A DNA stretch of 50,949 nucleotides. Source: Candidatus Sigynarchaeota archaeon. GTDB lineage: Archaea; Asgardarchaeota; Lokiarchaeia; Sigynarchaeales; Sigynarchaeaceae. The stretch lies in contig JAUQYW010000004.1 of NCBI GenBank assembly GCA_030587525.1, forward strand, positions 1 to 50,949. The letters are read 5' to 3'. Shown piece by piece: positions 41,943-50,335 of the stretch. Under the pieces are notes generated by a model. It worked only from the letters and a program-made list of their open reading frames with translations. It made no database searches and was not told where the DNA came from. How positions within the stretch are numbered: position 1 is the first letter of the stretch; every line of letters starts with the position of its first letter. The translations under genes and the position numbers were made by a program.

Positions 41943-42614
41943 TCATAGATAGAACACACTTGCGACGAGTTTATAACAAAAACCTTTAAATGGTTCACCT
42001 AAACTGATGCAGAATAGAGTTCCTGTTTGAATTTGATGATCACTCAATTTCTTTCGGGAGAATTCACGTAAAACACTTAAATCGGTTACTCGAAGTTGGT
42101 AATCAAACCCTTTAAACGAAAAAAATGCCGTGACTCGTATCCGCTTATATTCTTCACTTACTTTCAATTCTATTTTTTCAGGTTTAATCAAAATCAAGGA
42201 GGTTTTGATTTTTTTCATCACGAGCTCCACTGGCATTCTATCATTCATCCCAGGGCGATCTCCATTATTCCAGAGACTATCAACGTTATCTATTAAGCGT
42301 TGAATGTCCGCTTTCGGGAAGTGACCTGTTTTTTCCCAACGCGTTTGCTCGTCTATCATAAAATTCTCGGTTTGATAGGGCATCGTCGCTCTATCATCTT
42401 TCTTGAGTATCGGGACCTTTACGATATCCAATAAATTGAGAGGATTCCCATCCTTTAATTGAAAATGACGCGGGGTTAATTCACCAGTCTCCAAATTACT
42501 CACGGGCCTAATCGATCCACCAATTCCATCTTCGAATACCTCCTTTCCTGCAATGCAATGATTAGAGTGCTTACTGGAATCAGTTAGGCAAATTATCGTC
42601 TTAAATTCCGTCAT
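41943..42614 (-). CDS. DuOB (dual OB) domain protein paired with DUF488
   Basis: A 223-residue protein resembling the dual OB-containing (DuOB) family that often sits beside DUF488 genes. It begins MTEFKTIICLTDSSKHSNHCIAG, a family-like opening, followed by GGSIRPVSNLETGELTPRH near 30-50 and DIVKVPILKKDDRATMPYQTENFMID near 62-90. The C-terminal half is beta-rich (VTAFFSFKGFDYQLRVTDL...) and ends with GTLFCISLGEPFKGFCYKLVASVFYL. OB folds suggest nucleic acid binding. The ATG at 42614 lies about 33 bases after a TATA box, favouring a near-leaderless transcript over the start at 42692. First gene of the module. Confidence 0.65.
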   Translation of the reverse strand: MTEFKTIICLTDSSKHSNHCIAGKEVFEDGIGGSIRPVSNLETGELTPRHFQLKDGNPLNLLDIVKVPILKKDDRATMPYQTENFMIDEQTRWEKTGHFPKADIQRLIDNVDSLWNNGDRPGMNDRMPVELVMKKIKTSLILIKPEKIELKVSEEYKRIRVTAFFSFKGFDYQLRVTDLSVLREFSRKKLSDHQIQTGTLFCISLGEPFKGFCYKLVASVFYL

Positions 42615-42642
42615 TCTTGGTCCAACACTAAATTGGAAGTTG

Positions 42643-42652
42643 AAGTATAAAG
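42643..42652 (-). promoter_or_regulatory. TATA box of the DuOB-DUF488-DUF488 operon
   Basis: CTTTATACTT read on the minus strand, about 33 bases before the ATG at 42614. The module thus has its own promoter and is a self-contained transcription unit. Confidence 0.5.
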
Positions 42653-42820
42653 TGTTCTTATCTATGGAACAATAAAGGCATATTTCATTCAAGCATGTGC
42701 AGATAATTTCTGAATCTATACCGAGTGTTCAATACCGCGTACTCACCTTAAATCGATATTTGCCACCTTGCATCGATAAGATGACATCCGTCGCACCAGG
42801 CTGGGGAAAAAATCCTTGGA

Positions 42821-43150
42821 TTGCCGGATAATTGGGATGGCGAGGGCGCGAAAGCATACGAGAAAGCAACATGGGAGCGAGCAGCAGAATTTATAAAACT
42901 ACTGGCGTATCACGTCTGGAAAAAAAATCAAAAGATCATCACCATTCCGAGGTTTTTACCCGGCCCCGATGGAAGCATCGACATTCATTGGAAGGTCCCA
43001 ACCTTCGACCTCCTCATTAACATTCCCGAGAGTCCAAGCGAACCTGCAACATTCGCAGCAGATGACTACGGGAAGAATTCCGCGAAGGGTACCTTTGATC
43101 TGCGGAAAATGAATCAAATGCTCGTCTATTGGCTGGTGGAATTCACGTGA
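42821..43150 (+). pseudogene. NWDGEGA-type hypothetical protein, possibly 5' truncated
   Basis: The frame reads (T/L)PDNWDGEGAKAYEKATWERAAEF, then ITIPRFLPGPDGSIDIHWKVPTFDLLINIP, and ends at a TGA. The pattern matches a widespread bacterial family of unknown function with an NWDGxGA opening and a PxPDGSIxLxW middle. An in-frame stop at 42782 and the lack of an ATG leave only TTG 42821 or a start without the usual 10-20 N-terminal residues, so it may be truncated. In bacteria a second gene of a fixed pair usually follows; a GTGA overlap with such a frame is present here. Confidence 0.5.
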
Positions 43151-43347
43151 CCTGGGAAATCGAGCACATTCCCGACGCGGACAATCTTTTTCGGAGAGTT
43201 CATACCAATCTTCTTCTCGGGATATCAAGCGACGGGGATCTTCCCCCCGTACCACGTTACCCATTCTTGCCACTCGTCGCCATCGCTGCCGCTGCCGCGG
43301 TCCCGGTGCCAGCCCAAGCGCCGGAGTACCTTCTCGCGGGGCTCTAG
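43147..43347 (+). pseudogene. Possible remnant of the partner gene of the NWDGEGA protein
   Basis: From the GTG overlapping the previous stop, the frame reads VTWEIEHIPDADNLFRRVHT, a plausible opening of the usual second gene (IxDxDxLxRR). After about 30 residues it turns into an Ala/Pro-rich run (AIAAAAAVPVPAQAP) that looks like antisense shadow. A minus-strand frame at 43225-43416 (MTRIKRYKRLEPREKVL...) is an alternative coding reading. I cannot decide between them. Confidence 0.3.
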
Positions 43348-43642
43348 CCGCTTGTATCGCTTGATCCGGGTCATGGTACGCCATCCACGTGGGAACCACG
43401 CGTTGCCGATGTCCATAAGAAACGTTCGATAGACATTTACCAGCGGAACGAGATTTGTGCACGCGTGATGTCATTCTATCGCCTTGGGGTATATGAAGGA
43501 CAAACCTTTCCCCATATCCCATATACAACATTATATGGTATCGTCTAGGCATAGGGAATGTGGCAATGGCGCCGCGAGGCAGAAGCCTTAAATGGCGAGC
43601 CTCGGATGATGATACAGCCTTTGAAATCGGGATGAAGACCTC
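43348..43642. other. Intergenic stretch before the type I membrane protein
   Basis: About 295 bases hold AT-rich patches (ATTATATGG near 43523-43537, CTTAAATGG near 43587-43595) that may be TATA boxes for the downstream gene. Nothing else is recognised apart from the 5' end of the doubtful minus frame noted above. Confidence 0.35.
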
Positions 43643-44596
43643 ATGGCATACCGCATCGCTCGCTGTCGATGGGCACGATTCAAGCAAATATGTACTTGCG
43701 CCGCGCTGCTCGCCCTCGCAATCGCGTCGTGGGCCGCGCCGGCTGCCGCCATGTTCGAGGTGCAGTGGTTTCCTTCCGATGGCACCATCTGCGAATACGC
43801 GGTGCGCTGGGACTTTCGCTTCAATAACGGGACAGCGTACAACGATACGCCCTTCAGTGTATATAATGATACGACACAGCTCGATTCCCCTCCATATGTA
43901 TGGTACATCGACTTCTACCCGGATGAGGCGGAAGAGCATCTCGAATCGATACAAGGAAAGGCGGGCATGAGCTTGCTCGCGGAGCACGTGCCACTCACGT
44001 TCCGTCACACGTACAGCGAAACATCCCCTGGAAATCTTAGCCGGCACTTTACAGTCATCGCGGGAAATCTCACGTTCGATAATGCCGAAACACGGTTTAT
44101 AAACAAGTTCGAGGGATTATATTTCGGCGAAAATTACCTGAATGATAATGTCGAGAAAGGAGCTTTTTTCACCATCTCGACTCGTTTCAGCGACTACATA
44201 GACTCATCCTTGCAGCTTGGCGCCCCTATATCGACATATCTCTACAATGGCTCGATTCCCGACTGGATGCCACGCATTTCCGAGCGAACCGATGACATGA
44301 TCGTCGCAAATCTGAATTATACCCATAATAACAATTTGACTTCTGAATTGGAGATACAAATGGATCTATCAGGCCAAGTAACTAAGCTTCACCGTAATTA
44401 TCGCACTAATTACCCGCTCTTCGGTTCCGAGAATTCCTCCACCACATACACCTATTCGCGCTCGGTCACCACGCGCCGCGATTATACCGCTCTCGTCGCT
44501 GGCATTTCTGCGGGGGGAATTGCGATCGTGGCCATCCTCGCGATTATTACAAAGCGCGGGAAAATTAGAAGACGACTTACACCAAAGGTGGATTAA
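43643..44596 (+). CDS. Secreted type I membrane protein, unknown function
   Basis: A 317-residue protein. The signal peptide spans residues 1-36 (CTCAALLALAIASWAAPAAA). A beta-rich ectodomain of about 240 residues has many N-x-S/T sequons (NGT, NDT, NLS, NLT, NYT, NSS), suggesting N-glycosylation. A single helix near 287-305 (ALVAGISAGGIAIVAILAIIT) and a basic tail KRGKIRRRLTPKVD follow. No enzymatic motif is seen. The gene stands alone, with a T run and a GC hairpin after the stop. Confidence 0.7.
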   Translation: MAYRIARCRWARFKQICTCAALLALAIASWAAPAAAMFEVQWFPSDGTICEYAVRWDFRFNNGTAYNDTPFSVYNDTTQLDSPPYVWYIDFYPDEAEEHLESIQGKAGMSLLAEHVPLTFRHTYSETSPGNLSRHFTVIAGNLTFDNAETRFINKFEGLYFGENYLNDNVEKGAFFTISTRFSDYIDSSLQLGAPISTYLYNGSIPDWMPRISERTDDMIVANLNYTHNNNLTSELEIQMDLSGQVTKLHRNYRTNYPLFGSENSSTTYTYSRSVTTRRDYTALVAGISAGGIAIVAILAIITKRGKIRRRLTPKVD

Positions 44597-44600
44597 TCTC

Positions 44601-44624
44601 CTTTTTTCGGCCCCCTGCGGGGGC
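44601..44624 (+). terminator. T run followed by GC hairpin
   Basis: CTTTTTTC lies right after the stop at 44596, then GCCCCC-TGC-GGGGGC (44610-44624), a perfect 6-base stem. Archaeal termination usually needs only the T run, so the T run may be the functional part. Confidence 0.5.
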
Positions 44625-44842
44625 TGACCAGCAGCCAGCCCCGCGATGATTATTGGCCCCGATATCCTTCGCATCGTTTTTCCCGCTTTCCCAATTGCTA
44701 GCGCGGTGATCCACGCGATGCAGAGACGACTCAATCACCACAAGAATTTTATCCCTTCAAAAACTGGAGAGGTTTCAACCGTTATTGAAAAAAAAAGAAG
44801 ATGATTTAAATCCGGTTAAGATTTTCGACGATGCACTGGATT

Positions 44843-45052
44843 TTACATGCTAATTGCGAGATCCATATCATCTTTTGTTAGTTTCTTGCGATCCGCGTGA
44901 CGACAGAATTCCAGGGCCCTCGTGGTGAGTGCAATCGCCTTTTCTTCCAAGATCGAGATCAACGCATCAACGGCGTCCTTGCTAACCATTTCGGCGCCGC
45001 CCTTCTTCATAAGTTCACGAATCGGGGACCAAGCCAAGATTCTCTTTGCCAT
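44843..45052 (-). CDS. Archaeal histone
   Basis: A 69-residue histone of the HMf type that wraps DNA as dimers and longer stacks. The full histone fold is present: SPIRELMKKGGAEMVSKDAVDALISILEEKAIALTTRALEFCRHADRKKLTKDDMDLAIS. The Arg and the RKK(T/L)-x-x-DD segment that contact DNA are kept; Thr of the usual RKT is Leu here, and a Cys is in the middle helix. No tail is present. A TATA-like GTTATACC lies near 45093-45100 with an AT-rich leader, and the gene is monocistronic. Confidence 0.92.
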   Translation of the reverse strand: MAKRILAWSPIRELMKKGGAEMVSKDAVDALISILEEKAIALTTRALEFCRHADRKKLTKDDMDLAISM

Positions 45053-45667
45053 TTTGATTCACTGTTTTTCTGTTTGAAAATTTGATTCGAGGTATAACAG
45101 CACTTTTTTTCTCCGCGTGATGCTGTTGATTAATAAATCGTGCAAGTGGCTTATAAATTTTTTGGAAGGGCTGAAGAAAGTCCCAGGCTCTTCGACAAAA
45201 TACCATTGTCGGCGTGGTTCATCAAGATGATCTCGATCTCGACAAGTTTCGAGGCAAAGTATTAACGGGAAGCAAAATCTTTTAATTCGACACACCAGCC
45301 AATTTCTTCTATAAAGTTATTGATCCAAGCCAATGCTAAAAATCTTTTTGATAACGATTCGTCATCAACACCTCAAATGCAGTTAAAGAGCTCAAAATGA
45401 AACTGGTGCGACTTGATTCTCAAGTTTTCGGTCATTTTTGGGATTCCCGGCCCTGGTTAAGGTGCAACACGAGCACGTTTTTCCGTCTTCTGCATCGGTT
45501 TTTCGTGCTGACGGTTGGATCCAAGGATCAGCGGAAAAACACCATCAATCATTCCATAATATTCTGGTGTAACATGATATCAGTGAAAGTCACCGCTTTT
45601 CATATACCAATGTCGATGATATTAATACGTCATTCAACAAAGTCCACGATGTGAACGCCACGGCTGA
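45053..45667. other. AT-rich intergenic region, 615 bases
   Basis: It holds the histone promoter at its left end and several AT-rich TATA-like patches (TATAAATTTTTT near 45150-45161; TATAAAG near 45311-45317). A plus frame at 45397-45654 of 85 residues (MKLVRLDSQVFGHFWDSRPW...) has no family resemblance and is not accepted. No RNA gene is recognised. Confidence 0.35.
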
Positions 45668-46097
45668 AATGTCCCCGGCGCAACCCGTGACTCGCGCCCC
45701 CCTACCTCGACGCTTACAAGGGATGCGGAACGGGATTTGCTGAGATTATATAACGAATATCAGACAAGACAAAATAAGCTCGTTGTTTTTAGGGAAAAAT
45801 CGCGTGATTTGGATCGAGCGTACATGGTCGCGAAAACATACACCTACGACAACACGGGGAAGGAGGTCGCGATGTCCTACCTCAGCGAAGCGCTGGCGAC
45901 GAACGACGACATCCGGGCGGCCCTCGGCATCTCGGATGATGAATGGAGCAACAGTTACTCGCCGACCGGGAAGCCCATTCCAGCAGCCAAGATCAAGCGC
46001 CTCGTGGCACGGATCGACAAGGACATCAAGGCGGGCAGCGGCGGGGGAGGATTACGAGTGGTTCTCGGAGTTCCTCCACGATTGCTTAGCACGCTAA
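45668..46097 (+). pseudogene. Unknown gene with frameshift in a G run
   Basis: A protein-like frame runs RDAERDLLRLYNEYQTRQNK..., SRDLDRAYMVAKTYTYDNTG, YLSEALATNDDIRAALGISDDEW, ending in KIKRLVARIDKDIKAGSGGG. At the G run 46043-46047 the convincing sequence changes frame and continues EDYEWFSEFLHDCLAR to a TAA at 46095-46097. The unshifted frame instead runs on through Ser/Pro-rich antisense-like sequence to 46336. Helical and charged; no family recognised. A single-base indel, real or from sequencing, is the likely cause. The 5' end is uncertain (frame open from 45668; TTG 45737). Confidence 0.5.
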
Positions 46098-46124
46098 GCA
46101 ATAGGCTCTCGAGATGGATTAATG

Positions 46125-47081
46125 CTAACCAAGGTTCCCGATGCTTCCTCCCTCCTTGTCCAGATTCTCGACATTCCCCGAGGCGATACTTGATCTTGCC
46201 AACGATGTCCTCACCCAGGTCATCCCCGTCATTTCTCCTTGTTGTCCCTTGTCATTCCATCTCGAAAGATCTCGTTTTTCATTCCCCGTCTTTATTTCTG
46301 ACCGCTTCACAAGCTTGTGGTTCAATGTCTCTTTAAATACATATAAGAAGCAATAACAACTGAAGGATAAAACAAGCAGACCAATCATAGCGAAAGCCTC
46401 GTTTGGGATCGACAAGGATACACCGCTGATCGAAGGTAGGAAGCATAGGATCCCGATTACAAAGGTGCTAATCGATAAAACGGTGAGAACCACTATAGTC
46501 TTTCTCCCTCGAGTTAGATCGATTTGTGGAATGCTCAAGTAGGAGAGGATTTTATCGATCTCCGTTAATTTCGTGCTGATGCTTGAACGCACGAACATCT
46601 TAGGAATAGAAACCTTCAAGGTGAACGGTATCGCGTTAGTTTCGCACCATCCTTCTACTACTTTTGCTACCTTGTCCAGGACGACGAAATGTCTTTTAAT
46701 ACCGCTATTAACATTAAGCTTGGCCAATTCACCATCCTTTTTATAAAACTTGAGTTCACGCAAGGTAGTGGCTCCCGAATCGCTTGTTATTTCGGAGATT
46801 TCGTATGTGACTGATTGTACATCGGATGCAGGTAGTACATTGCGCAACTTCCTTGCCTTATAGATTTCAACTACACGGGGTTGGATACACGTCTTAATTT
46901 TCTTAATCCCCTCGTGAAAAATGCAGGTTGATAGGATCGTTCCTCCAACACCACACATCAAGGCAAACAGATTTGAGATGGAATAGAGTACCAATGAAAA
47001 AAACCAGAAAACCATACATATAACTATCGAGATAACCACGATGTTATCTCTCCGGTATTCAAAGCATTCCATGATATTCAC
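46125..47081 (-). CDS. Hypothetical membrane protein with four helices
   Basis: A 318-residue protein. Two helices lie near 15-33 and 36-55. A soluble region of about 130 residues follows (VQSVTYEISEITSDSGATTLRELKFYKKDGELAKL...). Two more helices lie near 200-220 and 232-252. The C-terminal tail is hydrophilic (NEKRDLSRWNDKGQQGEM...). The alternating layout resembles PH-like-domain membrane proteins, but no family is claimed. Lower GC than the housekeeping genes. It is convergent with the frameshifted gene; the group II intron lies 199 bases beyond its start. Confidence 0.6.
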   Translation of the reverse strand: MNIMECFEYRRDNIVVISIVICMVFWFFSLVLYSISNLFALMCGVGGTILSTCIFHEGIKKIKTCIQPRVVEIYKARKLRNVLPASDVQSVTYEISEITSDSGATTLRELKFYKKDGELAKLNVNSGIKRHFVVLDKVAKVVEGWCETNAIPFTLKVSIPKMFVRSSISTKLTEIDKILSYLSIPQIDLTRGRKTIVVLTVLSISTFVIGILCFLPSISGVSLSIPNEAFAMIGLLVLSFSCYCFLYVFKETLNHKLVKRSEIKTGNEKRDLSRWNDKGQQGEMTGMTWVRTSLARSSIASGNVENLDKEGGSIGNLG

Positions 47082-47280
47082 TCATATTTGTAACTGTCGT
47101 CGAAAATACTACCCAATATCACACTTTACCATTTTCACTAAGTGACCATCATTTTTCACCCTTAATTGTTTTTTGGCTAGTTTTACAAACGATCGCGACA
47201 AGTAAAGTTCCTCCTCCGAATCCGGGAAGTGGGCGAGAAAGCACAAGGTTAATACGATGACTATTAATGGCTACCCGTAC

Positions 47281-49753
47281 GTGCGCCGCCAGCAATGGCG
47301 GGGCAGTGAGCATCGGGGACAACGTAGCCTTGCAACCAACCACAGGTTTGCTAAGGAGCCAGCCAGTGGTGCCCAAGGGAAGCCACGGGGCAAAGACGTG
47401 ATAAACCTCGTTAAAAACAGCCGGCGAAAGGTGGGTGCATCCTAATGCGTTTGACATGGAATACGCCGGGGCCAAAATGGCAAGCCGTCTGGTGGCGGTG
47501 GTTCGTTTTCACCGCCACGTCATCCAGTGCACGGCCGGGGAATAGCGTCTGTGCGGCGGAGAAAAGTCAAGAAATGGAATCCCAACAATATGGGCAGTGG
47601 TATCAGACCACTCGTGGCAACCATGCGGACTCACATCCAAAAGATGTGGGCTCTGAAGCATGCGTGGCAATGTACCGATGCTGCGAACCTCCCGAGCAGC
47701 TAGGGCTAGTCAAGAAGGACTCAAGGGAAACACGTGTGAACCGGTGGTTAAAGCCCCGTGATTCCCACGCTGCGAAAGGAGGTTGTTACGCAGCGAGCAC
47801 AAAGAAGTCAAGGGCGCCAGGGGTATGCAGTGGACGCTTGCATGCCTATCTGATCAGAGTGCGCCCGGGGTGGAGCCGGCCCCTAAAAGTCCTGAAATTG
47901 TCCATCTCTTGGAACTCCGAGAAATCTCCGTGTATTGAAGTGAACGGAGATAGAGATCGGGTGAAAGTTTCCTTCTAAAGGAAGGACACAGACTACCCGT
48001 GACCCCAGCAGGAAATGAATCAGAGTTGATCTCAAATGGAAGGAAGACGTGAGACGGGCGAACAGCCCGTGCGTGCCAACCAACGTGTGTCTCTTGATTG
48101 GACCACCATCAAGTGGGACCAAATCAAGCACCACGTCGGGAGAATACAAAGACAAATTTTCTGTGCTACTCGTGCTGGTGACTTCTTTAAGGTCAGTCGG
48201 ATACAGAAGTTACTAGCCAAATCGTTACCTGCGAGATTGTGGGCTGTGAAACTTGTGACGGAAATAAACAGCGGGAGAGCGACGCCTGGAATTGACGGAA
48301 AGTGTTACTCAACTCCTAAAGAGAAAATAGCCCTCGCGGAAAGTCTCAAGTTAGCAAACTACAAGCCTGACCCTGTACGTGTTGTGTATATACCAAAGCC
48401 GAATGGTGAGTTGCGGCGGCTCGGGATTCCAACGATGCGAGACCGAGCCATGCAAGCATTGGTCCTGCTAGGCATGGACTCAGAATGGGAAGCCAGATTC
48501 GAGCCGCACAGTTTTGGGTTTCGGCCAGGAAGAAGTGCAATTGACGCTGCTGCGCACATTTGGAATACCCTCATGCACGCTAAGAACCGAACACCACATC
48601 CTGGATGGGTATTTGATGCGGATATCTCCAAGTGCTTCGACTGTATTGATCACGAAGCATTGATGAAGAAAATAGGAGCAAACCCTTTCTCCGGCATAAT
48701 CAAGGCCTGGTTGAAGGCTGGCGCTGTAAGTGTTTCTGGGTTCGAGAAGAGCGAGCGAGGAACGCCACAAGGCGGGGTGATAAGTCCGTTACTGGCAAAT
48801 ATTGCTTTAGACGGTATGGAACGGCTCTTTGGAGCACTCAGCAAGACGAACAAGTATCAGTGTCCTTCTAGGCGCAAGGGAATGGACAAGGATGTGGCCG
48901 TGTTTAGATATGCCGATGATTTTATCATCCTTGGACCAAGTAGATATGTATTGACGAGCTATGTCATACCAAAAGTAAGAGGATTCCTTGCAACTGTTGG
49001 ATTGACTCTTAAGGAAGCAAAGACAAGAATAGTGAATGTCTCTGAGGGTTTCGAGTTTCTAGGGTTTAGGTTCCAACGATTCTTTCGCCGTGACGGATCC
49101 ATTAAAGAATTTTCGTATTACCCAAGCCGAGAAAGAATGGATAGATTCCTCGTGAAGCTGAAGGAGTACTTGCAACACCAGCGGAGTAGTGATATAAAGG
49201 AGACGATAATTGCCATGAATCGTCGCATCCGGGGGTTTTGCAATTACTTCAAATGGAGTGATGCGCATGATGCTTTTGCATATTTGTCGCATCGGCTCTG
49301 GGAGATGATGGGGTTTTGGACACGGCGCCGGCATTCTACGCGGAATTGGAAATGGTTGCGGGCGCGTTATTGGAAAACCTCGGGCAATAGTAAGTGGGTG
49401 TTCACGCATAACGGCGTGTGTTTGGTGTCTCCATATACGTTAACGACGCAGTGGTGGAAGTGGCCGAAGGTGAGAATCATGGCTAGTCCTTATGATCCAG
49501 CACTTTCCGTGTATTGGCAGTCAAGGATGAAACGTGGCACGTCTTGGGCAAGGAACTGGTCTGAGAGTAACGATTTGATCTCCTATAGGGTGTGGACTGG
49601 CGACACGAAGCAACCCGGAGAACGTCGAGAAGATGATTCTAATGGAGACATGGTGACATGATGTAGGGTACCTGGGGCTCGAGCCGGATGCGGTAAAAGC
49701 CGCGTGTCCGGTTCCTCCGAACAGGGGGGTGGAGCACCCCCTTGATTCGTGCC
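47281..49753 (+). mobile_element. Group II intron with encoded reverse transcriptase
   Basis: The 5' end is GTGCG at 47281, followed by a GCCGCCA-GCAA-TGGCGG hairpin with a GNRA loop. Domain IV holds the reverse transcriptase gene. Domain V is at 49681-49714: GAGCCGGA pairs with TCCGGTTC around an inner GCGG/CCGC stem, with the AGC catalytic triad at its base. Domain VI follows as CGAACAGGGGG/CCCCCTTG-A-TTCG, with an unpaired A at 49745 as the likely branch point. The 3' end is therefore about 49753 (7-8 bases after the branch A); the exact base is not fixed. It lies between genes, upstream of a MarR operon. Confidence 0.85.
48036..49661 (+). CDS. ltrA: Group II intron reverse transcriptase/maturase
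   Basis: A 541-residue intron-encoded protein that helps splicing and copies the intron into DNA. Reverse transcriptase blocks in order: TPGIDGK near 86, RRLGIPTMRDRAMQ, EPHSFGFRPGRSA near 155, DADISKCFDCIDH near 192, GTPQGGVISPLLANIALD near 245, and FRYADDFIIL near 290 with the catalytic YADD intact. Domain X (maturase) follows with RRIRGFCNYFKWSDAHDAF near 395. After it come about 120 residues without the CxxC/HNH endonuclease signature, so mobility would rely on the reverse transcriptase alone. Full length and without stops, so probably active. Confidence 0.93.
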   Translation: MEGRRETGEQPVRANQRVSLDWTTIKWDQIKHHVGRIQRQIFCATRAGDFFKVSRIQKLLAKSLPARLWAVKLVTEINSGRATPGIDGKCYSTPKEKIALAESLKLANYKPDPVRVVYIPKPNGELRRLGIPTMRDRAMQALVLLGMDSEWEARFEPHSFGFRPGRSAIDAAAHIWNTLMHAKNRTPHPGWVFDADISKCFDCIDHEALMKKIGANPFSGIIKAWLKAGAVSVSGFEKSERGTPQGGVISPLLANIALDGMERLFGALSKTNKYQCPSRRKGMDKDVAVFRYADDFIILGPSRYVLTSYVIPKVRGFLATVGLTLKEAKTRIVNVSEGFEFLGFRFQRFFRRDGSIKEFSYYPSRERMDRFLVKLKEYLQHQRSSDIKETIIAMNRRIRGFCNYFKWSDAHDAFAYLSHRLWEMMGFWTRRRHSTRNWKWLRARYWKTSGNSKWVFTHNGVCLVSPYTLTTQWWKWPKVRIMASPYDPALSVYWQSRMKRGTSWARNWSESNDLISYRVWTGDTKQPGERREDDSNGDMVT

Positions 49754-49798
49754 CTAAAGGCTCTGATGAACGTCGGGGAAGGGGAACTTGGTAAAGAA

Positions 49799-49821
49799 AA
49801 ATTTCCTTATGAAGGAAATTT
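49799..49821. promoter_or_regulatory. Perfect 10-3-10 inverted repeat upstream of marR-like gene
   Basis: AAATTTCCTT (49799-49808), ATG, AAGGAAATTT (49812-49821). It is a candidate regulator site between the intron and the MarR-type gene; an alternative is a hairpin in the leader RNA. Confidence 0.5.
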
Positions 49822-49837
49822 GGTAAGTTATATTAGC

Positions 49838-49856
49838 AGTGATAACTATTATCACT
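49838..49856. promoter_or_regulatory. Perfect 8-3-8 inverted repeat, likely MarR operator
   Basis: AGTGATAA, CTA, TTATCACT. The size and symmetry suit a winged-helix dimer of the MarR family. It lies 32 bases before the MarR-type ATG, next to AT-rich TATA-like sequence, so autoregulation is likely. Confidence 0.6.
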
Positions 49857-49888
49857 AGTAACCATTCTATATTGAGATAAGATACGAT

Positions 49889-50335
49889 ATGACCCATCAT
49901 TTCCTCAAATTCCTCCCCTTGATCCAGCAACTTGTCGTGAAGCTTGGCGTTCATCGTACTCCAACTGGAAATCGACTCGGAATGACAAACATGCTGCTGG
50001 GCGTGTTGAGCACGATACACGACAAAGGTGGATGTATCGTGCGGGAGGTAGCCGATGAGAATCTCATCTCAATCCCTGCAGCTTCGCGAATGATTACCGA
50101 TCTCGTTAAGAAAGGATTCGTCATCCGGAAGTCCGATGCAACCGACCGCCGGATCGTTCACCTTGAAATCACGGACGCAGGTGAAATCGCGATACAAGTT
50201 ATCCACCATGAAGCAGGGCTTTTATTGGAAAAAATGCTCAAGAGCATGAATCAAGATGAATTGGATGCCTTGGAAAAAGGATTGCTGGCATTCATTCGAG
50301 CCATGCAAGAAAATGCAACGGGAATGATACCATGA
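49889..50335 (+). CDS. MarR-family winged-helix transcription regulator
   Basis: A 148-residue MarR protein. The recognition helix region is VREVADENLISIPAASRMITDLVKKGFVIRKSDATDRRIVHLEITDAG near 53-100, with the DxR wing (DATDRR) intact. N- and C-terminal helices form the dimer arm. MarR proteins are repressors released by small ligands, usually controlling neighbouring genes. Two perfect palindromes lie upstream. The methyltransferase gene overlaps its stop as ATGA, so both are one operon and the methyltransferase is probably under its control. Confidence 0.9.
   Translation: MTHHFLKFLPLIQQLVVKLGVHRTPTGNRLGMTNMLLGVLSTIHDKGGCIVREVADENLISIPAASRMITDLVKKGFVIRKSDATDRRIVHLEITDAGEIAIQVIHHEAGLLLEKMLKSMNQDELDALEKGLLAFIRAMQENATGMIP

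Noticed and set aside
42956..44047. Long minus-strand frame of 363 residues
   Set aside because: It runs antisense through the NWDGEGA frame and the type I membrane protein, whose signal peptide and anchor make the plus strand the coding one.
44369..44734. Minus-strand frame of 121 residues after the type I membrane protein
   Set aside because: Two thirds overlap the membrane protein gene in antisense and the composition looks like shadow coding.
45397..45654. 85-residue plus-strand frame between histone and the frameshifted gene
   Set aside because: No ribosome site, no family resemblance, and codon use unlike the coding sequence around.
47149..47475. 108-residue minus-strand frame across the intron 5' end
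   Set aside because: It lies mostly antisense to intron domain I, which is structural RNA.
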